A stretch of DNA of 64,000 bases from Mesorhabditis belari (GCA_958450365.1 CAUEEP010000924.1:868001-932000); one strand, 5' to 3'. Shown: positions 21,948 to 34,262, numbered from the stretch's first letter. Made by a program: numbers and translations. The notes: generated by a model not told the origin, from the letters alone.

Positions 21948-24900
21948 TTACATATGAGTAACATTCGCCGATGAAGCATTCCCAGCCGCATTCCCAGCCG
22001 AATTCCCAGCCGCATTCACTGCACTCTCATCAAAGGCCACGTTGTCAAGTCCATGAGGTAGATCATCGTTGGCCTAAAATTGAAGAAAAAGTCAATATTA
22101 CAAGTTTTGCTTCGTTTATAACTACTATAACTTCGTTTATAACTACTATAACTTTGTTTATTCTTGTTAATTGTGAAGCTTTGCACGTACCGGTGGCGTT
22201 CCTCGAACTCTCTTGATAAAATCCTTCAGCTTATCCTTCAGTGAAGTCACCGACGAAGAGACGTGAATGGATGAGTTCTCATCTTGTTCATTGCTAGATT
22301 TTAAATCATTTTTTCATTGCTTGTTTTAAGCTCACCTAATCGCATGATCATCATCACTTTCATCATGTTGTTGGACGAGGTGTTCCGTGTCGTATTCCAA
22401 AGGTCCAGCATTCGCTCGATGAACCTCGGCTCGATGAAGCGATGAGGAAGATGAGGCTGAAATGGAAATGGAAATGAAATGGAATTTGAAAGATTGAAAA
22501 TGAGTTCAAATTGATCTTTCAAATTGATCGTTCAAACTGATCTTTCTAATTGATCGTTCAAATTGATCGTTCAAATTGATCTTTCTAATTGATCTTTCTA
22601 ATTGATCTTTCTAATTGATCTTTCTAATTGATCTTTCTAATTGATCTTTCAAATTGATCTTGGAAACAATTGCAAGCACTATTTACTCAAGTTACATTGA
22701 GCTCAAGCTATTGGCCAATAGATTAGCCTCATTTTTACATTCAAAAAACCCTTTTGCCGGTAGCAATTTCGTTTGGCTTAAAAGTTTGGGTCAATCGAAC
22801 GCAAGTTCCAATTGCCAGACTCAATAAAACTAATAGCTCCAATCGATTCTCCGATCCCAAAAACCCTCGGGTACAAATTTACAGCTCAATATTTCCTTTT
22901 TTTTGCAATCTACAACGCAAAAGAAATGAGTGCTAAGGGTTCTTTGTGCGGCCGCGTAATCGCTCGTAATCTGGCATACGCTCCAGCATAAGGTGATTCG
23001 CTTTTGGCAAAAAATCGGTGTCTGCTAAGTGACGCGTAAGACGTTGTTCTTTTGATTTTCCGGAACTATATCTTCTTATCTCGTTCTATATTGTATTTTT
23101 TTACTTTAGATAGTCAATGATTCGACAAAAAACAAGGAAGAAGTGTTGCAACGTCGACCAGTCACCTTGTTGGACCGCTTGGTACAAGACAGGAGAAGTG
23201 AGTAATCTTTGATCTTATTTTTGTAAAGCTTTTGAATGCCTTATCTGATAATATTATCTATTTATAATGCAGTTTTAGCTTTGAAAAGAGAAGAAACTTT
23301 CGCTGACAACTTTTTTCTCATTTTATATTGTATTTTTTACTTTAGATTGCCAATGACTTGACAAAAAAAACAATAAAGAAGTGCCACAACGCCGAGAGAC
23401 CTTGTTGAACCGCTTAGTACAAGACAGGACAAGTGAGCAAGCTTTGATCTTATTTTTGTAAAGCTTTTGAATGCCTTATCTGATAATATTATCTATTTAT
23501 AATGCAGTTTTAGCTTTGAAAAGAGAAAGAGAAGAGGAAACTTTGAAGCCCCATAATTTTTTTTCCTTTTATCCAGTCTTTCTAATTTAAAAAAATTTAA
23601 CATAATTATTAATGATTCTGCGTTGAATGATACTAAATACTTGACGATTGGACGCTCCTAAACCCACTCATTCATAATCGGCTACGACATATAAATCACA
23701 GTAAAGTATTATCGTTTTATCGCTGAGAACTTTTGTGGAGAGCAAGAATATTTAGTGAGAGGAACTGGGAAAATTGAACTTGAAGAAGGGGAATTTGAGG
23801 ATTCAATTGTTTTGATCTGCTTTGATCATAGGTTAAAGCTTTGATCAAGTTTAACCTATGCTATGCCTATGCCCGAATTTTTGCCTTTAATTTGTCTGTA
23901 TTTTTCTTAGAAATTTAGCGAAAGTGGGATCTGATTTGAGCGTTTTATCGCTTGATTCTCTCAGGCTTATGTGCTAATGTGCTATCTAGCCTTAAAAATT
24001 CCGCGTACCTTGATTTTCGGGTGAGAACGCGACGACGAGACTCTCCGTCGAGGGTTCCTCGCGCAATTGTCGATATTGATTCTGGTTGACGAGGGTTCGT
24101 TGTTGCTGAAAGGTTCGTTGTTGCTTTTTTGATCAAATCTGATATTTACCGTATTTGTATCGTGATCGGAGTCATCACTGTCCGATCCTTTATCACCGAC
24201 TCGTCGCTTGCACATCGGGCAAACCTTTCGATTTTTCGTCAACCATGGATCGATGCATTTGCAATGATAGACTGAATTGATTGAATTTTAAAATTGAAAA
24301 CTTTTGAAAGGAAGCATTAGAAAGTATTAGAAAACATTAGAAAGTATTAGAAAGCATTCAGTGCATTAGAAAGCTTTAATGAATTCAAGAGAGACAGCTT
24401 AAAAATAGATCTGATAGTGAGCCAAAATCACATCACAATCTAATGGCTTTGCTTCAGGATCCAACAAGCTTGGACTTAGTGTGTAGGCTAGCGGCTAGCG
24501 CCTAGCACTAAGTCTATTTGAGTTTGGGCTTAGGCTTAGGCTTAGGCCCAGGCTTATCAACTAATCTTTCAACTAATCTTTCTACTAATCTATCTACTAA
24601 TCTTTCTACTAATAACTTTTGTCAAGCTTACCGTGTCTACAAGGCAATATTCTGAGCTTTTCATCGGGCACAAAGTCGTCCAAACAAATCGCGCATGTCT
24701 CTGGCTCGTCACCGGACTGAAAAAGAGTCGCTAGTTTGAAATAATCAGCATTTTCATAAATTCCCCTCTCTCCGGAAATCTTTCTTTACCATTCTTTACT
24801 TTACTTTAGTTTAGAGGTTGATATCAAATAAAAACTGGATTATTCCTGGATTTATACTGGATTTAAATGGATTTAACTGGATTTATAAGCCTATCACTTG

Positions 24901-27766
24901 CTTTTCCCAAACCTTATACTTCCTCGTCGGGATTTTCTTCAAATTTTTCTTCGACAGCCGCTTCCGGGCGAGTCTCCTTCTTTCTCGGCACAATCGAATA
25001 AGCTAAAAAATTAAAAATCATCAACCGTAAATACTGTAATAGTACCCCGCCCCCATAATGACGGTGCGGAGCGTCGCGTAGTCTAGCTTTGGAGGCGTTT
25101 TTCTCGACACTGGTTTATGCTACAATGTTCGTTTTGGTATCAAAAAATAGCTGAAATTCAGGGCTATTTTTTGATACCTACGCGCGCATTATAGCATAAA
25201 CCAGTGTCGAGAAAAACTCGTTCAAAGCTAGACTACGCAACACTTCGCACCGTCATTATGGGAGTGGGGTACTATTACAGTATTTATGGTAATAATATTT
25301 ATAATTGCAATTAGTACTTTTTTTCTTCTTCTTCTTTGTTTAAACTCACCAAACTAACAACCAAAACCGTGAAACAAAACCCGACAACAACAACAAATGG
25401 AATGAGATATCGAAATAAATCATAATAACCGGGCGAGAGTTTAATCTAAAAATCAAAAAAACGAAGTAATTTAGTTAAATCTAATGCTAAACCTGTACTG
25501 TATAACCTTGAGTCACCGGGAATTTCTTCAAGATCGTTTGCATACACGAGTAGCTAATCATAACAAGCGGGATTTCCACCTGGAAATAGGAATTTGAATA
25601 GGAATTTGAAAAAGAACGATAAAAGATCATTTGGATATTTTATTGTATAGATACTTTGTTTGAAATTGAAATTAACATTTAATCCAAAGGCTCACCCGAT
25701 CAGCATATTTTCTTCCGCTCATTTGTGTCGGGGGCTCTCCCTCGTTGTTCCCAACGATCATAGCCCGAAAGCCGCCTGGTTCACCATTCTGAAAGCTCAC
25801 TTTTTAGTTAATTAGCCAATTTTGCTTATTATGATACTCATTACTATTTGAAACTTAAAATAGAATAAAAAGAAAATACTTTTAGCGGGATCTGTATTAG
25901 ACTTTTAACGAAAATATATGTCGGTCCTTTTTTTGCGACAATTTAAAGTTTTTCTCAGCATCAACCCTTCGATATTTGACTCAGCATTCAACCCCAGTAT
26001 AAAATTGCGCGTCGAATGATACCAAAATCAACTCAAAATATAATATCCACGCAAAGTTGTTGGCTAAAAACCTAAACCTCGCCCATTATGGGCGGGTCTT
26101 AACCTTTTGCCTCATAACTTTGCATGGAAATTATACTTTGAGTTGATTTTGGTATCATTCAACGCGTAATTTTATTTTGCATCGAATGATAGTCAAAAAT
26201 CGAAGGGTTGATGCTGAGAAAAACTTTCAATTGTCGCAAAAAAGGACCGATAGATATTTTCGTTACAAGTTTAATCTGTATCATGTTTGAGATCTATTGA
26301 TAAGTCACACTTTGATTATGATTGAGCTATGACTTTCATCTACTCACCTGAACAAACCATGCTTTCTCCGAAAAGCTACAATTTCCTCTTGGGACAAGAG
26401 CGAAGTTGACGACACATTCGCTTGAGTTCGTTGGGACCATCTGGAAATCTCGATTCGGTTCATTAATTCAAAGTTTAAGAACTACCAAGAATTCTATCGA
26501 AAAATATCAATCATTCACCGCAACAACAACTCACTCTTATCCATCACTCACCTCAACATTTGAACAAGCCAGAGCTGGTCGAACTTGATGGAGACATCCG
26601 ATTGAATAACCTGTGAAAGTGAACGACGATGTGTCTCCACCAAAGGCCGCTCCCGTTGCATCACAATGGTGCACCGTTCTCCGAACTCCCATCCGCGGTG
26701 GCTCGAGCTGAGAAAAAAGCTTTGCTTTTTGCTCTTTTACGATGTTTTCCCTAGACTGAGCTATCGGAAATTCTGTTCGAAAGATTCGAGAATTGAGAGT
26801 GGGAAAGTGTTGTTATTTTCAAGCATCAATATTTTCAGAAGAGTTAGCATCGTTTACCGTACAGATTACTTTAGGCTTTGGTTTACAGAAAAGTCAGTAC
26901 TCAATAGACATGGGGAAATTCCAACCCGAACCTAATTTCACCTTCGTTTTCTCAGCCGTTTCTCAGCCGTTTCTTAGCCGATTGCTCTGAAATTTTGTCT
27001 ACAAGCAAAAAATGCCAATTTCTATTTGTAGACAAAATTTTAGAACAATCGGACAAGAGACGGCTGAGAAAACGAAGGTGGAATGAGGTTCGGGTTGGAA
27101 TTTTCCCATGCCTAGTACTCAGTGTCCGGCTAAATCCCAGACTATGGCGGTGAGGAAGAAATCTAACGCTTATTCAGGCTAGATGTTTAAGTTAAAAGGA
27201 CCTAAATAAATTAAAGTTTAAAACAAATCATTAGTGTTAAGCCATGAACCAAAATCAGTCAAGCTACACCGACTTCTGATCTAGCTTGGCCTCTAAAATT
27301 CGGGCGGATTATTGAACCAGGTCAACTCCTGTCCTGCCCTGACTTCTGTCCTGGCTCAGGCTTTTTTTTAACTTAGATGAAGTCATCGATACGATAACTT
27401 TTAGATGAAATTAGGGATATGATAACATTCTTGAAAGATTCTTGGGCTAAGCTTTGAACTAGTTTGATTTGATTTAGAGATACAAGTGGCTGGCTTATGC
27501 AAATCGACCAAAAACCAGGGCAAATACCTGGTCCCTTGACTGACAAGGAGCTGGTTTTGTCTAAACGAGTTCTAGAGTACTCTCGAAGTTCAATATAAAC
27601 TAGATAGGTTTATGATTTCGAGATAACAACAACTGAAAAATCCTATAATTGAAATGAATTCAAATAATGAACGCACCACTTCCACCAAGAACTGCGCAGT
27701 CGCTAGCTGTAACAGTGCCGTCCACGAGGCGATCACATAAAGAATCTTTCCGTTTTTCTCCATCAT
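21948..27766 (-). CDS. PA-TM-RING E3 ubiquitin ligase (RNF13/RNF167/goliath type)
   Basis: A membrane-anchored ubiquitin ligase of the endolysosomal system. Thirteen exons fit in phase: 27766-27677, 26707-26552, 26440-26348, 25788-25696, 25579-25493, 25445-25350, 25002-24913, 24716-24632, 24271-24150, 24105-24009, 22456-22336, 22293-22191 and 22073-21948 (TAA), giving 452 residues. Residues 1-24 are a signal peptide (VIASWTALLQLATAQ). About 30-185 are a protease-associated domain (FALVPRGNCSFSEKA, FRAMIVGNNEGE, VEIPLVMISY). About 186-209 are a membrane segment (LIPFVVVVGFCFTVLVVSL). The basic segment and LKKIPTRKYK match the family spacer. The RING-H2 has Cys243, 246, 261, His263, His266, Cys269, 281 and 284 (CAICLDDF..LPCRHVYHCKC..CPMC). 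A Ser/Asp-rich tail with Ala-Gly-Asn repeats follows. Long introns hold foldback elements. Identity is firm; the exact orthologue is not. Confidence 0.92.
22505..22665 (+). repeat. TTGATCTTTCTAA repeat in RING-gene intron
   Basis: About twelve copies of a 13- to 14-bp unit (TTGATCTTTCTAA or TTGATCGTTCAAA) immediately upstream, in gene sense, of the exon at 22336-22456. Confidence 0.85.
22822..22880 (+). repeat. Non-expanded counterpart of the 16-bp minisatellite locus
   Basis: The phrases 'aatagctccaatcgattc' and 'ctcgggtacaaa' lie 20 bases apart here. At 9283-10568 the same two phrases are separated by about 1250 bp of CCAGAATCCCGTAACT repeats. It lies in the long intron of the RING gene. 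Confidence 0.65.
23085..23545 (+). repeat. Tandem duplication of about 235 bp in RING-gene intron
   Basis: Two copies (about 23085-23290 and 23325-23545) share TTTACTTTAGAT, AATGAYTYGACAAAAAA, AGTACAAGACAGGA, and a long identical tail ending CTTTGAAAAGAGAA. The first has an open plus-strand stretch (EVLQRRPVTLLDRLVQDRR) between splice-like sites. The second is interrupted. It could be a decayed exon of another gene; I cannot identify it. Confidence 0.7.
24480..24560 (+). repeat. TTAGGC-type unit with shared core
   Basis: CTAGCGGCTAGCG, CACTAAGTCTATTTG and four TTAGGC-like units, matching 8060-8340. It lies in the intron between the two RING exons. Confidence 0.7.
25025..25290. mobile_element. 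Palindromic MITE in RING-gene intron 6
   Basis: CCGTAAATACTGTAATAGTA and its complement end a 266-bp hairpin. Inner arms include GACGGTGCG, TAGTCTAGCTTTG and GACACTGGTTTATGCTA. It nearly fills the intron at 25003-25349. Confidence 0.9.
25900..26272. mobile_element. Foldback element in RING-gene intron 3
   Basis: Arms with TTTTCTCAGCATCAACCC, TTTTGGTATCATTC and CTTTTTTTGCGACAATT face each other. The element makes up most of the intron at 25789-26347. Confidence 0.9.
26896..27121. mobile_element. Foldback element in RING-gene intron 1
   Basis: AGTACTCA and GAGTACT ends, with AAATTCCAACCCGAACCT and CTTCGTTTTCTCAGCCG arms around TTTGTCTACAAGCAAAAAATG. One arm of a related element survives at 56115-56240. 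Confidence 0.85.
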
Positions 27767-27807
27767 CTTTTCCTTTGATCTCACCGCCTACATGAACCCG
27801 TTGCAAC
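27767..27807 (-). promoter_or_regulatory. 5' leader of RING gene with probable SL acceptor
   Basis: GCTTTATTTTAG ends at 27808 on the minus strand, 41 bases before the first ATG. The leader includes a minimal ATG-TAG upstream frame. Confidence 0.4.
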
Positions 27808-27978
27808 CTAAAATAAAGCTCTTTATTCATTTCAAAAACCTAAAGAGCACAAAAAAAAGAAGTCTAGAGAACAAAGTAAACCACCAATAACAAATCTCAA
27901 TAACAAACACAAAAACGATTTAAGTACAGAGGAGAAGTACCCAGAGAAGAAGAGAAATAAATAAATTGCTAAAAGAAA

Positions 27979-28504
27979 TAATAGGTTGATGCATAAGTGT
28001 TTTCGTTTTTTTCGTACTTCTGTTAAAAAGTAACAAATTCACGAATTAATATATAGTTTGCTCTATAAAAAAAGTGTTTTTTTGTTCAATTTGCATCTTT
28101 TTAAATGAATTTCGGTTCACTTTCAAGCAAATTCGAGAGTGAAAAACGCCTTTTTCGTAAAAATCTATAAAAAAACTCTACGGAAAAATTGGCTGAATGA
28201 ATTTCTCTGAAATTTTGGCGAAATATCAAACGTTTTTTTTCTCTATCTTTTATCTATTGACACGAAGATAGGTTTTCTTTAGCTAAGGTGTCTAAACCGC
28301 ATCATCGAGTTAGCCCTTTTTGACTACCCGACTTCATACTCTCAAGAAAATCCAGGCATTCAATATTTTTAAACCCGTTTTAATGTTATTTTGCAGAAAA
28401 ATAATTGGTTTTTCTAATGAAATCAACCGTAGTTTAATTGGTGCATTTGTTGGCTTGAAACGGCAGACGAAAAGGAACAAAAAGACTTATGCATCAACCT
28501 ATTA
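27979..28504. mobile_element. MITE with mariner-type ends
   Basis: ATAATAGGTTGATGCATAAGT and its exact complement bound about 525 bp, with TA at the edges. The inside has no intact transposase. Confidence 0.85.
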
Positions 28505-29545
28505 TATTAGGGTAAACTAGCTATCACAATTTGTATAGGTGTGAACCTTGGAAATGCACAGGGTGGTGGGAAAAAGCTAGGTCGATTATGCTATTTAGGG
28601 TGATATTATGAGAGCACAATGATTTTGAAATAAAAGAATCACAATTGTTGAGGAGTTTGCAGTAATTTGTCGGTATATCACAGTTGAAAGAATGTTGATC
28701 CAAGGGAAAATGTGGGCCCGCATCGAGGAATTGCGAAAGCTATTGATACGAGCGCTCATGAGGATTCAAGGGGGAGGACGGCTTGTGAGTTGAATCATTT
28801 GAAAAGTTGAATACTTGAAACGACGCATTTTAAATCACTTTCCCCTTATCAGTTCAAAAAAAATGATTTGCCTTGGAAGATGAACGAGAAAAATAGCCCG
28901 AATTTACTCAACCGATCCAACACAAAAGTTGTCGATTTTTAGATAGTAAAGTAAGATCTAAGTAAGTAAGATAACTATCTACCCCCTCTAGAGATTTCTC
29001 TGACCCCCCCACAGAGAATCGGAGTTTGACGACTCTTCTCTTTTCCTCCATATCTCGACTTCTAATTGTCGAATCGACTTGTGTTTGGTTTTAAAATGAT
29101 CCTTATGAAATTCGGTTATAGAAACCCACAACCTACTTAATATATTTTAATAGAAAAATATCGGGAAAATTTCATTCAAAGTCAGACTACCTACCTAAAA
29201 GGGTGGATCTAATTAAATGGTCTATAACTCAAGATGTAAAAACTCAATCAACTTATGATTGGTTTCATTAGAATCTACATTAAATTTGACTAAAGAAATC
29301 TAGAATCTTTTTTGTAGACTTACCGATAAAAACATATGGAAAATTAGGGTCAAAGTCGAGATAAGTGTCTACCCGCCCCTAGAGATTTGTCTGACCCCTC
29401 TCAGAGAATCTGATTTCACATCACAAAATCATCAAAAACATTCCCGTGTATTTGTAATAATTACTTGGATATGAAGCTTGCAAAAAAAGCAGCCGAAAAC
29501 CCCGCTTAATGGCGGGTTTTTCTGGCTGGATGTTTTGAGGGAATA
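28505..29545. other. Intergenic, no gene seen
   Basis: Contains a duplicated phrase (CCCCTCTAGAGATTTCTCTGAC at 28984, similar at 29378) and an ACCCCGCTTAATGGCGGGTT hairpin at 29498-29520. Confidence 0.4.
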
Positions 29546-29548
29546 GCC

Positions 29549-29621
29549 CCCGTGACGCAGTCAGGAGCGCGCTTGTCTACGGTTCACACGGCCCGGGTTC
29601 GAGCCCCCGTAGTGCCACTAA
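29549..29621 (+). pseudogene. tRNA-like pseudogene
   Basis: An A-box-like GTGACGCAGTCAGGAGCGC is followed about 25 bases later by the B box GGGTTCGAGCCCC. The anticodon stem does not pair, and the 3' end (TAGTGCCA) has no complementary 5' strand, so this is not a working tRNA gene. Confidence 0.4.
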
Positions 29622-30258
29622 ATCTTAGCTTTTTAATTTTTTGTTTTAAATGGCACAATTACAATATATTCTAAGGTTTTCTAAAAAAGTTTTAGCTTTA
29701 TTGGCCTAAAGACGATCGAGAAAAAGCCCGTACAGACAGACGGACGGATGGACAGACAGGCAACTAACGGACAGACATTGCTCTTTTATAGTTCTTTTAT
29801 AGGGTAAACTTGAAAATAAACAAGCCCAAACTAGAGCCATACTAGAATCAAACTGGGCAAGGTAAACAATGGAGATTAACAGTAATAGTAGCCTAAGGAT
29901 CTTTAAGTTATGCAGGTTTGAAAAGATGAATTTATTTATGAAAATCTGATTTGAAAAGATCAAGAATGACAAGAATAATAGCTAAAAATAATTCAATCTA
30001 TTTAGGTAAGAATTCTGGAAGTAAGCCTTTTCTGTAAGCCAATGAAAATACAACCTTTTTGGTTTCTTCATTTGATCCAGTCGCTTAGAAACCAGTGTAC
30101 CAAAAAGTTTGTTTCCCAAAACCTAGCCAAAACCCACAAGTGCTTACCCATCTTATTATAGATTGTCAATTGTCAATTGTAACTTTCAAAACCTAGCCCT
30201 ACTCCTCATCAGCACTCATCCTACAATTGCAAGCATCTATCATAAAAAAGTCACAAAA
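29622..30258. other. 3' flank of tpst-1, no other gene seen
   Basis: Contains a GACGGACAGACAG-type microsatellite at 29728-29778. No coding frame is supported. Confidence 0.4.
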
Positions 30259-32782
30259 CTAAATCGGTCGATCGACTCTTCCCGGATCGTTCACCACCTC
30301 GACGGCTTTTTTATACCACAATTGTCCATTCTCGTGGATATCTTGGGTCTTTTTCACGACAATTGCGTCAGGAGTCCCGTAATTTGGTGGATTGCCTAAA
30401 GGATCGTATCCAAGAATGCTCAACATTGGCGCAACAGCAGCCATATCGTCGACAACCTCTTTTGGAATCTGTCCAACCCACTTCGAAAGCGCATCAACGT
30501 TTACCGGTTTCACCACCTGATCACTCGATCTTTCGACTTTTGACAATGAAATATCCTTTCCGATCAATTGCTCGTGATTCAACACTGTTGAATTCCAAGG
30601 TAAATCCAGAAAATCTAAAATCCTTCGCATTTGCGCTTCCGGGTGTAGAACCAATTGCTCATAGTGGACTTTTAAACATCGGGCGCCGACAGCGTTACAC
30701 TGCTCGAGCATCGCTTGAATAGCCGCATTCCATTTCTGTAAACATTGCCGATAATCGGTTAGATCAAAGCCGGTGATTGTCACTTTTCTGCTGATAATTG
30801 AGTGAACTGTGGCTCGTCCATCTCTAATCATGAAAATATATTTCGAATTCGGGAAAATTTCAGCCAAATATTCTGCAGATTTCATCGTGAATGGATCCTT
30901 GTTACAAAGCCGATTTGCCACCTCGCCATGTCCGGCGATGATTTGAACGATGAACGAGGCAACAGCCGCGTTGATCACTTCGTTGGTGACACCGGCTTGT
31001 TGCAGTCGATTCCATTCTCGGTCGCTCTTTCTCCATTGTCCTCGTAAACCCAAAATCCTTGGGATCACCCTCGTCTCTTCTCCACAACGCACATCCGGAT
31101 GTGCGTCGAGCATCGCTCTCATCAGTGTCGTTCCCGATCGCGGCACGCCGCCGATGAAAATGAACGGTGACTTTGAGTCGATCTCGCCGTAACTGTCCAC
31201 CGATCGAGCCACGTGGATCTGGAATTTAAGTGATAAAGATTCAGTTCTTCAGTTCTTCAGTTCAATTTCTGTTCTTCAAAGTTCAAAGTCGATCTATGCT
31301 AGTGCAAAAGATTAGCCAAAGAAAGATTGTACAGGTTGTAAAGTTCTGTCTTTTCTAAATTCTCTTTTATTGAATTCTTTCTGATAGTTATTATTTTATA
31401 AATGTTTTAGCCAAAAGATAGCCAATTTTTCACAGAATTTAAATCTTATTTCCGCTTTTAAATAACTTCTTTAGACTTTGAGTTATCATAATTTGCGTGA
31501 GCTCTGTGGTCACACCAGTTATTGGTATTAGCAGTACAAGAAAATCTGTTGAACTTGAAACTCAGACGACTAGGAGTCCGCGAAAAATTGTTTATCAGTT
31601 TTAAACTAAAAATATAACAAAAGTTTTCAATAAGTTTCTAATTTTTAATAGAAATTTTGCAATGAAAAAGCGCGAAAAAAAAAGTGCGACCACAGAAACT
31701 TTTTTCGACGAGCAAGAATAGCGATAACCCAAAGCCTATAAAAGCTATTTAAAAACGGAAATAAGATTTAAATTCTGTAAAAGATTGGCTATCTTTTGGC
31801 TATAAACACTTATGAAATGATAACAATGAGAGAATTTAAAGAGAATTCTAAAAACGACAGAACTTTCGCCGCACTTTATTTCATGGTACTCTAGGTAGAA
31901 TTTTGCTCTGGTAAACTCTTGATAAGGTTAAAGAGCTAAATAAGAAATCAGAATCTAACTGAATCTAACCGACAATGAATTTCAATTTTTGTGGAAAGAT
32001 TGATGAAAACTTTGATGGCAAATCGATGCTCTTGATCAACGTTCATTTACCGAATCGTCATCACTTTTTTCTGAACTTTCTAAGCTAGTTTTCTTATTTT
32101 TCGTTATAAGGCTTATTTTTCGATTTGCTTTCTACTTCTGGACTAGATTTGCTGACTAAAATGAAATTAAAAGCCTTGAGTCTAAAGAAATTCAGACATT
32201 TTGATAAAATGAAAAACCAAAACCAACTTTCTAAGCTATAGTTTTCTTATTTTTCGTTATAAGGCTTATTTTTTGATTCGCTTTCTACTTCTGGGCTAGA
32301 TTTGCTGACTGGATTTGATAAAATAGCCAAAAACTTTGCTTTATACGTTGTGGATGTTTAGTTTGGCTTTGTATACTTTTTAAAATCGAACGATTAAGCT
32401 ATTTACTAATTCTCCTACTCTAACTGCAAATGGAATCGTTTAAAGTTAAACGTTTAGAGTCTTAAAATTAAACGGTTAAGCTATTCACTAATTCTCCTAC
32501 CCTAACTGCAAATGGAATCGTTTAAAGTCAAACGGTTAGAGTCTTAAAATCAAACGATTAAGCTATTTACTAATTCTACTACTCTAGCTGCAGATGGAAT
32601 CGTTTAGAGTACAAATTTTGTCATTGTTCATTGTTATCATTCATGTGATTCATGTAAAAAAATCAAAATTCCACCTGTTCATCCCTTTTCTCGATTCCGC
32701 TCCTTCCTATCAAAATCCATAGTGTCACAAATCCGCCAACTATCAATAAAGCATAGGTACGAGTGTTCGATCGATATCCCAT
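30259..32782 (-). CDS. tpst-1: Tyrosylprotein sulfotransferase (TPST-1)
   Basis: Transfers sulfate from PAPS to tyrosines of secretory proteins in the trans-Golgi. Two exons, 32782-32675 (ATG at 32782) and 31218-30259 (TAG), join in phase 0 to 355 residues, close to the 370 or so of animal TPSTs. It is a type II membrane protein: residues 1-11 cytoplasmic, about 12-29 membrane anchor ([17 protein letters not shown]), then the catalytic domain. Visible motifs are the 5'-phosphosulfate loop [12 protein letters not shown] at about 59-70, the catalytic [10 protein letters not shown] (Glu83/84), the 3'-phosphate segment RDGRATVHS with [20 protein letters not shown], and [17 protein letters not shown] before the C-terminal [20 protein letters not shown] acceptor 37 bases before the ATG suggests trans-splicing or a non-coding first exon. 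The leader carries a three-codon upstream frame. The 1.46-kb intron contains a foldback element. Confidence 0.96.
31340..31867. mobile_element. Foldback element in tpst-1 intron
   Basis: AAAGTTCTGTCTTTT and its complement end the element. Long arms include AGATAGCCAATTTTT, AGAATTTAAATCTTATTTCC and their complements. Confidence 0.9.
32085..32620 (+). repeat. Direct repeats in tpst-1 intron
   Basis: TTTTCTTATTTTTCGTTATA-containing blocks occur at 32085 and 32238. Three copies of a roughly 66-bp unit (CTATTTACTAATTCTCCTAC, CAAATGGAATCGTTTAAAG) occupy 32395-32610. Confidence 0.8.
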
Positions 32783-33424
32783 ATCGTAAAAATGTTTCCG
32801 GTACGTGTCACAACCGCATCTGAAATCGAGAAAATTGAAATTGAAAATCACTAGAAACCGTGGAAAAGATATTGAAAACGAAAATATCAAAGAGAAAAGA
32901 TAACAAATATGTTTCAAAAATATAATAGGTGTTTTGTGAATGAGAAAATAGGAGAGGGGGGGGGGGGAAGGGGGAAAAGAAACAGAGAAAAGATGGGGGG
33001 AATCGATCCGACCTGTCACACAAATGTCACCTCCCTTCCTTTTTTTTTTGCCTGTGTTTCTCCTCTCATACACCAGCCACTTCTCTCGCCTATTTTCCAA
33101 TTCAATCTAAATCGGGGCAAATGAACACGAGTTTTTTTTTCTTTTATATGTTGGGGAAATGCGTTATTGAAAGTTTTTGAACGAAATGGATCAAGTGGAA
33201 ATTTGAATGGATCGGGGAAAAAGATGAAAGGGCTACAATGACGCCCACATATTGCTTGTTTGACTTTTTGAGAAAGAGGATCAATGGGAATGGGGGAATT
33301 TTCCGTTTAATCCGAAATTATCGAGAAAATTCTCCGTCTGATCTAGTCGTTTAGAATCGAATACACCAAAAATGGCTTAAGGCATAAAGGCATAAAGCGC
33401 TTTCCTGGCCGCTGGAATACGCTG

Positions 33425-33525
33425 GAATACGTGTCACTTTAGCGCATTGGTAGAGCTTTTGCCCGGTAATGCAATGCCCAACGAGAGGTCACAGGTTTGA
33501 GTCCTTGCGCCGAACATGCTTTGTA
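33425..33525 (+). pseudogene. tRNA-like pseudogene
   Basis: A-box-like TTTAGCGCATTGGTAGAGC and B-box-like GGTTTGAGTCC lie 45 bases apart with a TTGC..GCAA stem between them. The acceptor ends do not pair. Confidence 0.4.
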
Positions 33526-33689
33526 TTCTCAGCTATATAAAAGAACCGGTTCAAACCTTTGTTCACATAAAGACAAAGTACACAAGAGCTTATCATGATT
33601 TTAAATAATATAGGGATTGAAGAATTGAAATTGATTAATCGATAGAAAGGTAGGAATTGAGATAGGAAGAGCTACAAAGGCTACAAGTC

Positions 33690-33935
33690 TACAGAAGCTA
33701 CAGGTCTCAAAAGCTACAAGTCTCAAAAGCTACAAGTCTCAAAAGCTACAAGTCTACAAAGTCTACAAGTCTCAAAAGCTACAAGTCTCAAAAGCTACAA
33801 GTCTCAAAAGCTACAAGTCTCAAAAGCTACAAGTCTCAAAAGCTACAAGTCTCAAAAGCTACAAGTCTCAAAAGCTACAAGTCTACAAAGTCTACAAGTC
33901 TACAAGTCTACAAAGTCTACAAAGTCTACAGAGCT
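33690..33935 (+). repeat. 16-bp minisatellite
   Basis: About fourteen TCTCAAAAGCTACAAG units, ending in CTACAAAGT variants. Confidence 0.9.
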
Positions 33936-34164
33936 TTAAAAAAGTGTATTTGAACTAAAAGATGGGCTAAAGCTTGAACATTTTGAATCTTCGATTCATC
34001 GATCTTTCATCAATATGAAAACTGATTCTCAGTATTTTTTTCTAAAGTTACAAAAACTATTGTCCGTACTATTGTCTATTGTCATACTATTATCTAAAAG
34101 TCTATTGGAAACTATAAACATCAAAGCTTTACTTTTTGCTAAGTATCAAGTATCAAATCACCTT

Positions 34165-34262
34165 CAGGAATCACCAATTTCCCAGAGAAAAAAAACAATG
34201 TTTTCGTCGCCAAAAATTGTTATTGATAGAATTTTTTGAAAGAAAAAAAACAGAAAGAGAGT
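34165..34262 (+). repeat. Direct repeat flanking a large palindrome, left copy
   Basis: The block CAATGTTTTCGTCGCCAAAA plus about 40 further bases is repeated almost exactly at 35820-35925, on the other side of the palindrome at 34421-35552. Confidence 0.85.

Noticed and set aside
29549..29621. Functional tRNA gene
   Set aside because: A and B boxes are recognisable but the acceptor and anticodon stems do not pair. The same holds for 33425, 38158, 38595, 45950 and 51555.
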